A stretch of DNA of 64,000 nucleotides from Symbiodinium natans (GCA_905221605.1 CAJNDS010002082.1:563501-627500), one strand, 5' to 3'. Numbered from the stretch's first letter, positions 30,943 through 42,729 are shown. The notes: generated by a model not told the origin, from the sequence alone. Made by a program: numbers and translations.

Positions 30943-33492
30943 CTGCAAAGAAGGTTGTCATCGTAAGGCTTGCCAGGATCTCCTTGAATTCCCTTGATTT
31001 TGCAAAACAAAAAGAAGGCTTTTGTGCGACTCCGCGATGACTCATGACATCAGCCTCGCTTAATAACAGTCTCTTGCCTTCCGTCTTTCGCACAGCCCCA
31101 TCAAAAAAGGAGGCAAAGCCTGCACAATGCCTTGGAGACTTGGAGACATGAAGGGTCCAATCTCAACTCAACCCATTCCGGTGTCAGAAACTCAGCGGGA
31201 AGGAAACCGCGGACAGCTGTTCAAGCGATGACTGCCCCTTTGCCTTGACCAGGGGCGAGTGGTGCGAGATGCCGGCCCCCTGGAACTCCACAGCAGCAAG
31301 GCCGGCCTCCCGGCCCATGAGGCCGTTGTCGGCAGCCAGGAGCACGTCCTGGCAGTAGAGCGGGTCACCAAAATGGACGAGAAAAAAGAAACCGCTCCAC
31401 CCGACACCTCGCTCTCGAAAAGTGTGAGAGTTGTCAACACAGCGATGTTTTTGGACGGGGAAGTGGCAGGGGGGGGGGGGGAACGCAGGCGTCCTTGAGC
31501 CAGGCGGGAGCGTTGGACTCCTTGCTCTTGCTCTTGCCCTTCTTCCCTTTCTTGCCGCCCTCAGGCTCAGCCGGCTTGGCCTCTCCCGTCGCCCCGCCAA
31601 GAGTGACCTGACTGACACGATGGCCTCATCGGCCTACATGGGACTCTATGGGACTCTAAAGGAGACTCCATGGGGCTCGTCTTCTGCTTTGAGGACACGG
31701 AAGCCTAAGAAGCCAGGCGACGAGGGCGCTCAGCTGGCGGCCCAGAGTGACATGGTTCGCCACACGATCGACTCGGCAGGTCTTCTTGTTGAACTTCTCA
31801 CCTTTGAAAGGTGAGGGGCGGCCAGGCAAGGGCGTACAGGGAGGGGGAGATGATAGGCAGGCACAAAGGCGCAAAGCCCGCGGGAGCTGCTGCTAGCTGC
31901 TAGAGTCACATGTGACTTATTCCAAGTCAGTTCGGAGGTCATTTGGATTTCCGGCCCTGCGCCTGCATTCCTGCCCAGCTCACCAACCATCCTTACCAGA
32001 ATGCCTTGTCCTGGGGGCGGTGTGATATTCACAACCTCGGCTTCCACACTCACGTCGCCCCGCGTGGTGACGCTGATGCCCGGAGTCCCTGTGGGGGGAA
32101 AGGTGACCAGCAGCCAGTCACCCCGCTGAAACCCATGGCTCTGTGGGAGCAAACCAGCGCAGGGGCTCAGCATCACGTGCGACGGGCTCTTCTCCGAGGG
32201 AGCGGCCTGAAGTCCGTGAAACAGAAGGTGAAGATGTTTGAAAGCATGAAGATTGGACTCTCTCCCAAGACCTCCCGCAAGATCTCCCCAAGGGGGGGCC
32301 TCCATCATTGGAATGCAGACCCCCAGCCTCTCCAAGATGTGCGCCGGAGTGGCCGTGGCCTAACTCTCAGCAACTCACCGGGCAGGAGAGCGCGCAATCA
32401 AGAGCAGAGAGTAGCGGCGCAGCGCGCGCCTGGTCGACGGCCGACGCCGCCTCGGACAGGAACTCCCTCAAGGCCCATCTGGCGAAGCGCCCAAAGTAGG
32501 CGTGCGCCTCATCGGCTTCTGCGACTGTCGAAAAATCGCAACACACACCGCAACACGAATGGCCAAAAGATCCACGCAATTCCACACATCCGCCTGTCCT
32601 CACGGGTGATGCTTTTTTTGGACCGAGGGGCCCCGAAGGATGGGAACTTGGGAAGGCCCAGGGCATCCAAGGCATCCAGGAACTTCAGCGCCAGCTCCTG
32701 AAGCACCAAGAGAAGAGGAGGAAGTCTCCCCTTCGCAACTTAGTTCGTACCCTCCCACTTACAAGCTGCGCTTAATCAAAACTGCGCTTAAAACTGCGCT
32801 CGAGTTGGGGTTTTCAGGGAAGGCAGGAACCCCTCACGCCTGGGGCGTCCGCAGGCCGACGGCGCCCACCAACTGGCCAAGCTGCTTCACCGACATGGAG
32901 TTGGCCTCCCGCCGGGCTCTCAACAGCTCAAAGAGTTTCAGGCACCGGAAAAAAGGGATGTTGCAGACCAAATGTGTCGCAGCGCAGATGAGCTGAAGCA
33001 TCAGCGAGCTTCAGTTCTCCCAAGGAATGCACGGGCCTTGGACACGTCGCCCAGCTCCTGCTTTAAACGTTCGGGACAGAATCAGACAGAATCTCCAAGG
33101 ATGGAAATTTCAAACGTGAAACGTGGTCAACATCGGTTGGACATGGGTAAGACACAGCAGGGTGAGAGCAGAGAAAGCGGGAAGGTGGTGGACCCAATGG
33201 CTGACTCCTTCTGGACGAACTGCAGCGCCTTCTCGACCTTGTTGGAACGCAGGAGCTCGCAGATGCCCTCGATCTGCTCCTCGGTGGCCTGATTCTTCGC
33301 GAGCTCGTTGGCCATCTTGGGCTCCTCCTCCTTCTTTTTTCCATCACCCTTCTCACCCTTCTCTCCCTTCTTGGCCTTCTTGCTGGGAGGCCCCGTGTTG
33401 ATGATCTTGTCGGCTGCTCCGCCTTGGATGGCCCATGAGCTTGGCCTGGTCTCGGGAACTTTGCCCTTCTTGCCACGCCCTTTGCCGAACAT
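30943..33492 (-). CDS. Probable N-terminal exons of the helicase gene
   Basis: A good start at 33492 (MFGKGRGKKGK) opens a Lys/Glu-rich disordered region, then EEQIEGICELLRSNKVEKAL. A GA-AG intron (CAGAAG then GAGTCA; GCAG then GAGCTG) joins to ELGDVSKARAFLGRTEA near 33057. Next come 32997-32837 (FFRCLKLFELLRARREANSM), about 32700-32620 (ELALKFLDALDALGLPKF), about 32515-32395 (HAYFGRFARWALREFLSEAA) and about 32200-31925 (HGFQRGDWLLVTFPPTGTPG, then VEAEVVNI), the last resembling the beta-rich 1B domain of SMUBP2-type helicases. A further piece at about 31780-31700 reads CRVDRVANHVTLGRQLSALV. Assignment to the helicase is from order, strand and this 1B-like piece. One join (near 33000) needs an unlikely 17-nt intron and may be misread. 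Confidence 0.5.
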
Positions 33493-33909
33493 CGGGCTTT
33501 CGCCGACTCAGGCTTCACCCCTGTCGTTTCGTCGCCGGCTCTCAGTTGCCAGTCTCCCGGCACTCGGCGCTCGGCTGGCCAGGGGGGTCCATGGCCAAGC
33601 GGCTGCCGAAGGGTGCTCTGAAGGGTGCTCTGAAGGGTGAAGGATGCGGTGTGTCACGTCGGTCATGCACTCTACCGTCGCTCTTTAAGGGTGCGGTCAT
33701 GGAGCTGTCTGTCATCCTACCCACATGACAAAAGCGTGTCTGCGTGTACGCCTCGGTGCTGATTGCGTCTGCATCTCTGCCAGAAGCTGGGCTGCCACTC
33801 TCACCTCCTATCTGGGGAAACTATATGTCACACGTCCTATGTGCTTCTACGAGCAGCGACAGCTTGCAGGCCGAAGCACATTAGCCCTAGTGGCCAAGAA
33901 CAAATACTT

Positions 33910-34345
33910 GAGGACCCCTCAGAGCACGTAAGAGCACGTCATGGGCATGTCGGAAACACAGGGGTGCCGGCTCACGGCCAGCATGCCACCCAAGAAGTCT
34001 GATTCGCTCAAGAAGCCGTCCTCCGAAGGTTCAAGTCGAGTTGAGAGCCGACCACTCGTGCACAGCATTCCACAGCAGTCCTCGTTCCGGTCGAAGAGGT
34101 CGAAGAAGACCGTGTGGTAGGCCGAGTTGCAGCAAGGGTACCTTGTCGCTGCACCCGGGCACAGGCAAGCCTTGAATAGACGCATCAAAGGCCCCGCACT
34201 TCTGCAGAACGGCGATGAACTCATCCTTGCCTTGCCAGCTTGCAGATGAGAACGCTTGCAACTCCTGCACTGCAAGAATTTCGACCCAGGTGCTCAGGTA
34301 GCCATCCTTCTTCTTGGCATGCTCTTTGAAGAGTTGGATCAGCTG
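33910..34345 (-). CDS. EF-hand protein, unrecognised family
   Basis: Exon about 34345-34165 reads QLIQLFKEHAKKKDGYLSTW, then VEILAVQELQAFSSASW and DEFIAVLQKCGAFDAS. Exon about 34130-34081 reads AYHTVFFDLFDRNE and the next, from 34020, reads DGFLSESDFLGGMLAV. Joined they form an EF-hand loop D-R-N-E-D-G-F-L-S-E-S-D, split in the middle by a 60-nt segment (34021-34080). Calcium binding is expected from the conserved D, N, G and acidic end of the loop. It ends before the helicase start at 33492. The partner protein and cellular role are unknown. Confidence 0.65.
34021..34080 (-). other. 60-nt GA-AG intron or insertion in an EF-hand loop
   Basis: The segment is flanked by GAG then GAC at both ends (CGAG|GACTGC and CGGAG|GACGGC). 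It is 60 nt long and open in frame, so translation would continue if it were retained, but it would break the EF-hand loop. The loop is perfect only when it is removed, so I call it an intron of the GA-AG class. Confidence 0.7.
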
Positions 34346-34534
34346 GGAGGCACTCTCCTAGTAGGCACACTTCTTGAAGGTGTCATTCTCGCATGAGCCA
34401 ATGTGGCAGCATGCCAACGAAAAGATGCGAAAGGCATCCCGGCTGTGCCCCCCTTTTTTCCTGCTGGCTTTCTGCGAGGTCCCCTGTTGTGAAACCCTCG
34501 CTGATGCTCTTGATCTGTTTCTTGCATTGTCTGA

Positions 34535-35347
34535 TTGTTCCTGTACTGCGAGGCCTGGCTCCAACATGACTCAGAGACCTGCATGAAAGCCCTCAGAGAT
34601 GTCGAGCCCTGCGAATGCGCACAGCATCGCGCAGCAATCGCACAGCTGAACTTCTACAGTTGGGAGCTATTGAATGCAAAAGAGAGCTGCGCTGCGCCTT
34701 GCGACAGCATCTCCCAATACCTGGCAGATGTCGGACATACAGGAGGCTCAGGCAGGGGTTTGGATTCTCCTGAGGAGCTGGCCGATGAACATCAACTTGA
34801 ACTTGAAAGTTGCTTTCCACAATCACCTTTTCTGCTTGCTCTCGTGCTGCTCACGTTCGTTTCTTCACTCTGCTATAAGGTCAGACATGGCAAAGGCATT
34901 CCTGCTCGTTACACCAGGGGGCGACATCAGAGCGGCAGTAGAGGTAAGGCACCCAAAAGAGCATGCCAACGCCAGAGAGTACCTCCGCACGGGAATGCTG
35001 GGTTCTTTAGTTCTTTCTGTGGCGGCACTGCACGGGAGCACCGAGAGCATGTGGGTGATTGGCGTGCGGACAAAGTTCTGCCATCGAAGATTCCTATGTG
35101 TATGTGCGCAGACGAGACTATGCCACACTGCTGTCAGCGTAAAAATAAAGGTAGCAAAGCAGTGCCGGGTTCAAAACACGTCCCGCTGGGTCCTGTAAAT
35201 CCGCATGTCCTCCTGAAAAATGCAAAAAATGCAAAACATCAGGCCACGTTTGGCAATGCGATCTGGGACCCCGAATCGAAGGAACCCCTCGGTCCTGCGA
35301 GTCAAAGCGCACTTCCACTTCACCGCGGAAGCCTCCATCAGGGTTGA
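34535..35347 (+). other. 270-codon plus-strand ORF, doubtful
   Basis: This is the longest plus-strand frame outside repeats (with one hydrophobic FLLALVLLTFVSSLCYKV stretch and several Cys), and a second plus frame (34674-35198) overlaps it. It runs against the direction of every identified gene and overlaps the minus-strand exon at 35171-35551. No domain is recognised. It could be a real intronless gene or chance. Confidence 0.2.
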
Positions 35348-35551
35348 AAGAACACACTGACACTCTGACACACGCGCCGCAGGTTTGCACGCCCCGCCCA
35401 TTCCACGCAGCTTCTGCTTGATGTTCGTCGCCATGTCCTCCCAGTTGGCCTCAAGCCACAAAGGAGAAGAAGCCCAGCGCGGGAGTACGGGGCGGAACCC
35501 AAAAGCACAGCCGCGGACCCAAAGGACTCGCTTCCTTGCACACACAGACAA
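35171..35551 (-). CDS. Candidate 3' exon(s), unrecognised protein
   Basis: Minus-strand frame reads LEANWEDMATNIKQKLRGMG, then GGACKPAAR, and continues to ALTRRTEGFLRFGVPDRIAK and QEDMRIYRTQRDVF before a stop at 35171-35173. The lysine- and arginine-rich helical look suggests real coding, possibly with one intron inside. No family is recognised. Confidence 0.4.
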   Translation of the reverse strand: MSVCARKRVLWVRGCAFGFRPVLPRWASSPLWLEANWEDMATNIKQKLRGMGGACKPAARVSECQCVLSTLMEASAVKWKCALTRRTEGFLRFGVPDRIAKRGLMFCIFCIFQEDMRIYRTQRDVF

Positions 35552-36099
35552 ACGCTTTCAAGGGCTCAAGTGGATCAAAAGCGCCTCAAAACATGAGAGC
35601 CAAGCCTGAGCACCAAAACTTGCAGCGGATTGCTGTTTGCCAGGTGATCTTCGAGCTTCCTTTCCTACAAGGCAAATATTGGAGAACTGGTTTCAAGGAG
35701 GCATGACGATTCAACAATGAGTCAACGTCATGTCTTGCAGCCTCTTCGGGGGACGCTAGGTGGCCCTCGCCGGAAATGAACCTGAGCCATCGCGAAATTC
35801 TCGAATCCAAAGCGCGTAACGGTGGTCAGATCCAGACGAGATCCGACCCGACAATACCGGATTGATGGATTGATGAGGCAAGGAAGGAGGACTTGCTTTT
35901 CTGCAACAGCACGGGAATTGAAGCGAAGCAGACTATCTGTGCGGTTGAAAGATGGACCGTTCGAAGCGGAACAATTTGGTGGAAAACGTGCGTTTTCAAA
36001 GAAGCAGCCATGCAGGGAATTCCAGGCAACTGCGTCGTGCTTTGGGATCAGACAGGCCAGACTTCGACACGAGGCATGAGATGTGACACCTGAGGTATC

Positions 36100-37082
36100 C
36101 TGAGGTGCACAGAGGCACCCACGTGCTCAGGTCCAAGGAGACATCGAACACGAGGTCGACGTCCGCCACGGGCCTCCTCTGAAGAGCAAAACAAGAAAGG
36201 GAAGACGGAGGCAAAGACAGAGGCAGAGACAGAGACGGAGACGGAGACAGAGAGAGCAAAACAACAAAAACAAAACAGAGAGAGAGAGAGAGCAAAACAG
36301 CAAAAGAAGGAAGGCAGCTAAACGAAAATAAAAATCATAACGCCTGCAGAGCAGAGACACCACGGAGGTAACTCAGTTTTTGAGACCCTACGTCGCGTCG
36401 GCACGCGCGTGCATCGCGTGCGCCTGCGGCCCGGCAGGAGGCGGCGGCCGGCTCGTGCCAGTGCCGAGGCCGTGGAGCCTCGCGGTCGCGGAGCGCTGTT
36501 TCAAAGAGCTTGTGTGGAGCGCTTTGCTTTGCTCCAAGCTTTTGCCACTGTTGCCACTGTTGCCAATGTCACTTCTTTCGGCGCCTCGCAAGAGGTCGAA
36601 GCAGCCTCGCCCAGTCCTAACAGCCGGAATTGCGACGTGCTCTCCAACAACGTGCTTTCTGTTATTGCCTGTCCTTGCGGAAGGCCTCCTCCCAATCAGT
36701 CGCAGCCTTTGCCACACTGGATGGATCAGATTAGCGTAAGAGATCCTATAGGAACAAAAACAACCATTTGCAGCAAGGCTTCGTGGCACGGTGCGGCTGT
36801 GTGTTGAAGGCCTTCCAGAACTGAAGTAGCTGGGGGGATCTCGAGCTGTGTCCAGCTGTGAGTAGCCACGCTCTTCTGAATCATGCGCCTCCAGGAAGGA
36901 CTCCTGATCTGCCGAGGTACAGAGCACCCGATGATGTGTGTACCTGAAGAAAACTCCCCGTATCTCCCCATGTCCGCTCTGTGCGCTCTGTGCATTTCCG
37001 CACTGTGCATGTCGAAGCGTGCTTTCTGGGGAGCCGACTTTGGGTCTGTGTAGAAGAGCACCTCTCTGCATTTCAGCTGCAC
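36100..37082 (-). CDS. Candidate exons, unrecognised protein
   Basis: Exon about 37082-36950 reads MQLKCREVLFYTDPKSAPQK, then MHSAEMHRAHRADMGRYGEF, ending in a GT donor (CTTCAG then GTACAC). A second piece at about 36185-36105 reads RRPVADVDLVFDVSLDLSTW. Between them the frames are overlapping and not convincing. The product is not recognised. A (GA)-rich tract at about 36195-36300 lies next to the second piece. Confidence 0.38.
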
Positions 37083-37416
37083 TTTTCAGCCGGGGTCGCC
37101 TTTTTCTCTTGCCAACTGCAATCTGCTCAAAAAGGACCTGTACCGCTACATACTACACTGCGCCTGAGACGGGTCATCTGCGAATTGGTAGACGCCCAAA
37201 CAGCTCACCCAAACAGCCACCCCCAGAATGAAGAGCCTCGGGCACGTGGGCATGCGCTCTATGCCCTAGGCACCCACCCGTGACTGCTGCGCGTTCTGTG
37301 GTCCGCACAGGAAACCGACGGTAGCAAGGTCCTGAATGCAACATGTTATGGGCCACATGTGCTCTCTTGCCTCTCCGGCTCAGCCGCAGTCCTGTGCCAC
37401 AAGTCGTTGCCGAAGC

Positions 37417-38440
37417 TCACGGTTTAAGCTTTGGTGGACTCCCGGTGACCTTCCAGCCGCACAACATACCGGGACATACCGCAAAATGCTGCCACAGACG
37501 CCTTGCGTTTGCCGGGCTGAGGCTTATTACCAGAGTAGGTCCCAAAGAGTCAATGGAGGGTCGGCCTCGAGTAGGTGATCGGGCCTGGTCACTGCATCTC
37601 CCCCGCAGCCTTTGGCACACCACTTCGCACGCGCCTACACCCTCGCCAACGCGCACAACCGTGGCCAAGAAGGAGTTGTCCACGTTCCTCGGCGCCATAT
37701 CGGACTCCTCTGGTGTATGTCGCAAGATGGAGGGCAGGCTGCACCTGATCAGGCGTGTGGCGGCCCGCCGCTCCGTGGCTTCGTCCTCAAAGGCCCATGG
37801 GACAGAAAAATGACATGCGTCGACATCAGGATGCTCCCAGATCCCCGGCTCAGGGTCCTGTGCGCCCCCTGCGAGGTCGCCTCTCAGGGACACAGGGGCG
37901 ACACGCGGCCTCCTTTAAAGAATTCAGAAGCTTCAACTGATGGGCCTTCCAGCTCCGGCGACGACAGTGCAGAGGTCCACTTCTCGGAGGTCAGGTCCCA
38001 GTCCTTGCAGCCGAAGCAGCAAGAGAGCATAAGAGAGCAAAGCAGCTTCACACCAACACACGCAAGAGGCACACAGAGAGATACCGAGAGACACGCGCAC
38101 TTTCTCATGATGCGATCTGACCCGAGGAATCCGAGGAATGTCATCGCTGCTATGGTCGTTGGGGTTTGGCTGCTGCTGGTTTTTGGTGATGTGGTCACAA
38201 GATGGAGGACAAAGTGACCAAGTCCCACCCTCACCTTCACCTTGCGTGATCAAAAGCGAACCCAAGAGCAGAAGTGGAAACGTGGTCGAGAGGTCGCAAT
38301 CTCTGAGGTCATGGCGAAGATGTGCGGCTTGAGCCGGGACCCTTCGTGGGATCCATCCCAGGAGTCGTGAGACATCAGCGGCAAGTCCTCCGAAAGAAAT
38401 TGGTCCGGCTTGAAAGGTGGCTTGGACACCACCTGGTGTG
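37417..38440 (-). CDS. Unrecognised protein, at least two exons
   Basis: Exon about 38432-38280 reads VSKPPFKPDQFLSEDLPLMS, then HDSWDGSHEGSRLKPHIF. Another, about 37893-37640, starts MSLRGDLAGGAQDPEPGIWE and continues WAFEDEATERRAATRLIRCS, then SDMAPRNVDNSFLATVVR, ending near a GT donor. Both are clearly more protein-like than the overlapping frames. The Met at 37893 could be a start or internal. No family is recognised; the two may be separate genes. Confidence 0.45.
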
Positions 38441-38605
38441 CAGCGCCTGCATGTCCCCCATGCTGCTTTTGTCTTCCAGATCATGCCAGGCCTGGACACC
38501 AGGGAGCACAGCAACTGCCCAACACGCCAGAACACACAACTCACACAACGGAAACGAGCCATCCTTCTCTTCTGCTCTGGGATCGTAGTCTCGACGAGGG
38601 TGTGC

Positions 38606-39126
38606 CTAACAATGCCAAAACGCACTCTGCAACAGCATGACGCGGGTGATGCATGAGAGCACCATTGCCCTAAGTTCACAACATTGTGGTGAGCTGCCAT
38701 CTGGTGGAGGGCGTCCTACACACACAACACACAAGTCGACAACTGCACAGTCCTGCACGGATGCATGTCGGAATGTGTCCCACGCTTCTTCTGCACTCCT
38801 GGTGGTGCTGGGTACTCTCGTGGTCCCCATGCGGCCCGTGCCGTGAAACCGCTCGGCCCGCTCTCCTGGCTTTCGAGGCAAACACATTTCGCTTCGTATT
38901 TCGGAGTGCTTCGTGCTGGCCAGAGGCCCGAGCCGCTCGTGCCGACCGCGGCGTCGCCTCGGAATGGGCGCCACCGCCGACTCAGTCGCCACGGACCCCC
39001 CTGGAAGCACCTTTCTGCCATGCAACAGGCAAACCGGCCAAAACGTTGAGCAATGAAGGTGCCCCTGTGTTCATATCCAATGGTACAACGTGCAAGCGTG
39101 GCCTGCATGGACACGGCCGTGTTCAC
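38606..39126 (-). CDS. Candidate exon, unrecognised protein
   Basis: Two overlapping minus-strand frames of about 137 codons each are open here. The one reading GRHERLGPLASTKHSEIRSE, then RSAEEAWDTFRHASVQD, looks slightly more coding-like. No domain, and no splice join was established. Confidence 0.25.
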
Positions 39127-39164
39127 CTCTCAGAGTCGCGCACAGAAGGGGGCTCTGGCATACT

Positions 39165-39960
39165 CTAGCAAGTGATTGACGACCGAGCCTCGGAAGGGCG
39201 GCCGGCCCTCATCATGCGGGCGTCCTCTCGAACGGAGAAAAGGATGAGAAAGGAGGAGAGAGATGGAAAGGAGAGCAACAAGAGGCAAAATTGAGAGCCT
39301 CTAAGGCGCTGCAGACCAGTCCGCAGAGCCTCAGTTTGGAGAATTGGAGAGACGAGCCATGACCACACTCGCAAAGATGCTTTGTCCATGGAGGCCCGTT
39401 TGACCGAGCGCGGTGTCCAAGCTCGCCGCCAAAGATTGCGAAGGGCGACCTCCGTTGTCTCTGCAGACTCTTCCGGGGACGTCTTTGCTGGGGGCCAACC
39501 CCACAACCCCCACAAACCACCCCCCCCCTGCGCGCTTGTACATGAATGGGTGCACCTTGAGCATGTCAGCCATCAGCCCACTCAAAGAACTCCAAGCCTT
39601 CAAGAACACCGTTGGCCCAGCAAAGGACGAACCCAGATGAATCAACAGAGAGATGAGATGACAGAAGCGCTAGCGGCTTAGCGCATCCCAACACCTCCCC
39701 GTAGCTCTCTCGCTCAGAGGGGAGTTGGAGAAGGGCCTTCCAAAGAGAGCTGATGCATTGCGGCACGAGTCTGCATGTCTCTATGCACAGTCGTTTGCGC
39801 ACGGCCTGCACATAGTGGCGCAGGAGTCTGGCTCTCTACAACTCTGGAGCCAGATGCGCTCGGTCCACGGCGAGTTCGCACATGCATGGCACAACGGCAC
39901 CCTCCGAGACAGTGACAGTGACTTACAGTGGCACCGGCGCACACCCTGCCTGCCAACTCA
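39165..39960 (-). CDS. Candidate exons, unrecognised protein
   Basis: Minus-strand stretches at about 39810-39680 (AVRKRLCIETCRLVPQCISS, then LWKALLQLPSERESYGEV), about 39620-39540 (VFLKAWSSLSGLMADMLKVH, then PFMYKRAGGG) and about 39490-39370 (EVALRNLWRRAWTPRSVKRA) look protein-like in consistent order. No family is recognised and joins were not resolved. Confidence 0.3.
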
Positions 39961-39969
39961 ACTCTGCTA

Positions 39970-41330
39970 CCGCCTGCTGGACAAGCCTCGGGGCCATCTG
40001 CACACCTACACTGCACCTATCGCCTGAAATCCGAGGCGTTCCTGACAGCGCCCCACCAGACAGGCAAAAGGGTTTCAGGGTCCGGGCAAGCCGAAGCTGC
40101 GCCAGGGGCCCCACTGCTCCTCTCCGCAATCGTGTCAAGTCACTGCGCTTCGTGCCTCTGCCCCTCGCTTTGGGTGCCCCCATGTCCCCATATCCCCATC
40201 TCATCCGATATCCCTCTCAGTTCTCAGACGCGCAGAGAAAGCCCGGAGCACGGAGCAACAACTTAAACCAGAAGGTGTGCACAAAAGAGAAAAAGAGAGC
40301 AAGGAGCCAAAGCGCCAGCACCCAATGCTGAAAAGCACGATCCCAATTCACGATTCGCCGCCGCCCCCAAGTCTCCCAGTTCCTCCTACGGCCTCCCACG
40401 GCCTCCCCTGAAACCCCTAGCAGCCCTGAGCCATCCAAGGTGGTGCTCTGTGCTTCGCAGTGCTCCTGCGAGTAGCCTTCCTGCAGTCCCAGAGCTCGCG
40501 CCGGCACCGACATGCCTGGACACTGCAAGCACATCGTTACATCTCTTTTGCTTTCCCTTCATGCCATTCATATGCATTCAGGGGAAGCCTGCCCACCAGC
40601 CGTCAAGCCTTGGATGACACACAGCTGGGCTTCAGTCATCAGTCCACTGCTTTGTCAAGGCGCGCTCCAACCCGAGGATGCATACAAGCTGCAAGCCGAG
40701 GCCATCAGCGTCTCCATCGCTGATGCCGGCAAAGACAGGCGTTAACGTGCCGCTAGCGTCGGTTCGGCTGGTGATTTTTTATCTTAATGGTACTTTGTTT
40801 GAAGCCTGAGCCAGGGGCGTTCAGAGTCATCCCCACGGCCACCCCGCTCAGTCCAATCCGCCGGAAACCCATTCCCCAAGGCTCTCAAAGACCCAACATC
40901 GAAAGAACAGAAACCGAAACAACCAAACCATGAGGGCAAAGAGGTGTTGGCCTGAGAGGTGGTCTTTACAAGCAGTGCAAGAGGGGTCCCTGCAGAAACA
41001 TTCGGAGGCAGTGTAGTTCCTGCGAACCGGCCGAGGGCCAAGATGACTGTCCCATGGACCCCCCCACAAGGAGCCCACACCTTCAAGAGAGAGCGAGTGA
41101 CAGAGAGGGAGAAAAACAAAGAGAGAGCGGACAAAAAGATAGCACCCAAGCATGCAGGAACAAATGGCGGAGATGGCGCAGGAACAGAGGTGCAGGCACC
41201 AAGAGAAGTGTGCGCAAAGACAACAAGTTGCTTCATCCGCACGTGATGCTTCTTGAGCATCTACTTGCAGGTGCTCTCTGCACAGCAGAGCAACCCCCCG
41301 CCCCGCCCCCGCCCCAACAAACTCTCCTCC
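39970..41330. other. About 1.4 kb with no supported gene
   Basis: Overlapping short frames only. On the minus strand near 41045-40940 a cysteine-rich stretch (ECFCRDPSCTACKDH) stands out but has no flanking exon structure. Nothing else is recognised. Confidence 0.35.
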
Positions 41331-41334
41331 CCCC

Positions 41335-42720
41335 TCAGGAAGAACAAAGGAGAGCTAGCAGTGCGGAGCACTTCTGCATCCGCAAGTTTTGTCTTTCACT
41401 TGTGTTAGCATATGCATGCGGTAACACACATACACACTTTTGTCGTGAAGGCATTAACGTGTACACCCTCGTCTCTCTTCTGTGGGTGTGTGCGTATGCT
41501 TCACTATTTTGACCATATGTGGTCTCGGTATAGGTATAGCTTATCTGAGTAGCGTGCAGCTGATGTGTTGAGTCACATTCTCGCCATGCTGCGTGCCGAA
41601 TGCGTTCAAGGTCTGTGTCCGCTGCTAACCGACAGCCTGTCGAAGCCGAAACATGTAGTCTGCTCACAGCATCGCCAACAAGCGGCCAAAAGTCTAAACG
41701 AGATGGCACTGAGAGCACCGTTGGTTGAACTTGACATGTGGCACGACAACTAGACACGCGCACACAATGTTTCAGGAACTCTTGTGGCGAAGGTGTGTCT
41801 GCCGATCGCGTTTGAAAGTGTCTACCGTTGCTGTTCGCAATTTGCCTGCGTGAGTCTAAATGCCGCCTGCGTGTACCGACAAGCAAGCTTGTGCAAGCGC
41901 TTTGGGTGAGTGCCAACTCAGTAGTTAAGAGCGTCTGCCGATCTGTTTGCACATGCAAGCTCAACTCTAAATGCTGCTCGCGTGTTCCAGCAAGCAAGCT
42001 TTCTGGCTGCGTTCCAAAAAGCAACAAGGGTCTTTTGTATTCTGTGTTGCTTTCTTTTTTTTTGTGCGGGGGGGGGGGGGGGGAGGTCGGGCCTTCCCAG
42101 AAGCAATTAGAACAGCCTTCAGGGGGAGCGGCCTTAAGATTAGTGAAAAAGACTTGGGGGGGGGGGGGTCCTAAAACCTTTGCAGACCACGTAAAGCCTG
42201 TTGGCCCTCGACCACCAAACTCTCCGGTCACCGCCATCACGGCACAACTCTGCTGCTTGAGCGAACAGAAAGGCACCCCCGGCCCCCAGCATTTTCCTTT
42301 GCGTTTCCAGCACGAGGTCACACTGGAGGCGGCTGCGAGAACCCCACCTGCGAAAGATGAGAGCGGGGCCACGAGAGGCGTTCTCGCAACAATCCGGGGT
42401 GGAGGTGTTGCTTTTGTGTATTTGTTGCTTTCAAATTGCTTTCCCTTTTTTTTGGGCGGGGAGGGGGGGGGACGCTCTCCGTTGGACTCTCCGCGACTCC
42501 CCGGCCTCCTCCGCGGCCTGGCGCGCATGCCGCGCCCAGTCTCGGCAAAGCTGGCTGGGGCCCGGCGCCTGCAGCTCTTGCTTAGTTGTGAGCAAAGAAA
42601 GTCCCCCGCCCCCAAGAGCTTCGGGCAACATATCTTTGAGGGAGGTTCCGTTCTGAAAAAAAGAAGTAGGGTTCTACAGGTCTTGTGGTCTACAGATTCC
42701 GTGGAAGCTTGGGAAGCCAA
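41335..42720 (-). other. Unusually long 461-codon ORF, unassigned
   Basis: This uninterrupted minus-strand frame is far longer than any other in the window, and a 357-codon plus-strand frame (41828-42901) overlaps it antisense. The translation is rich in Arg, Ser, Pro and Thr and has no recognised domain. It crosses two G-runs (about 42067-42083 and 42157-42168) that encode Pro runs. It may be an intronless gene, a retro-derived sequence or an effect of base composition. I do not assign a product. Confidence 0.3.
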
Positions 42721-42729
42721 GGTCCTTCA

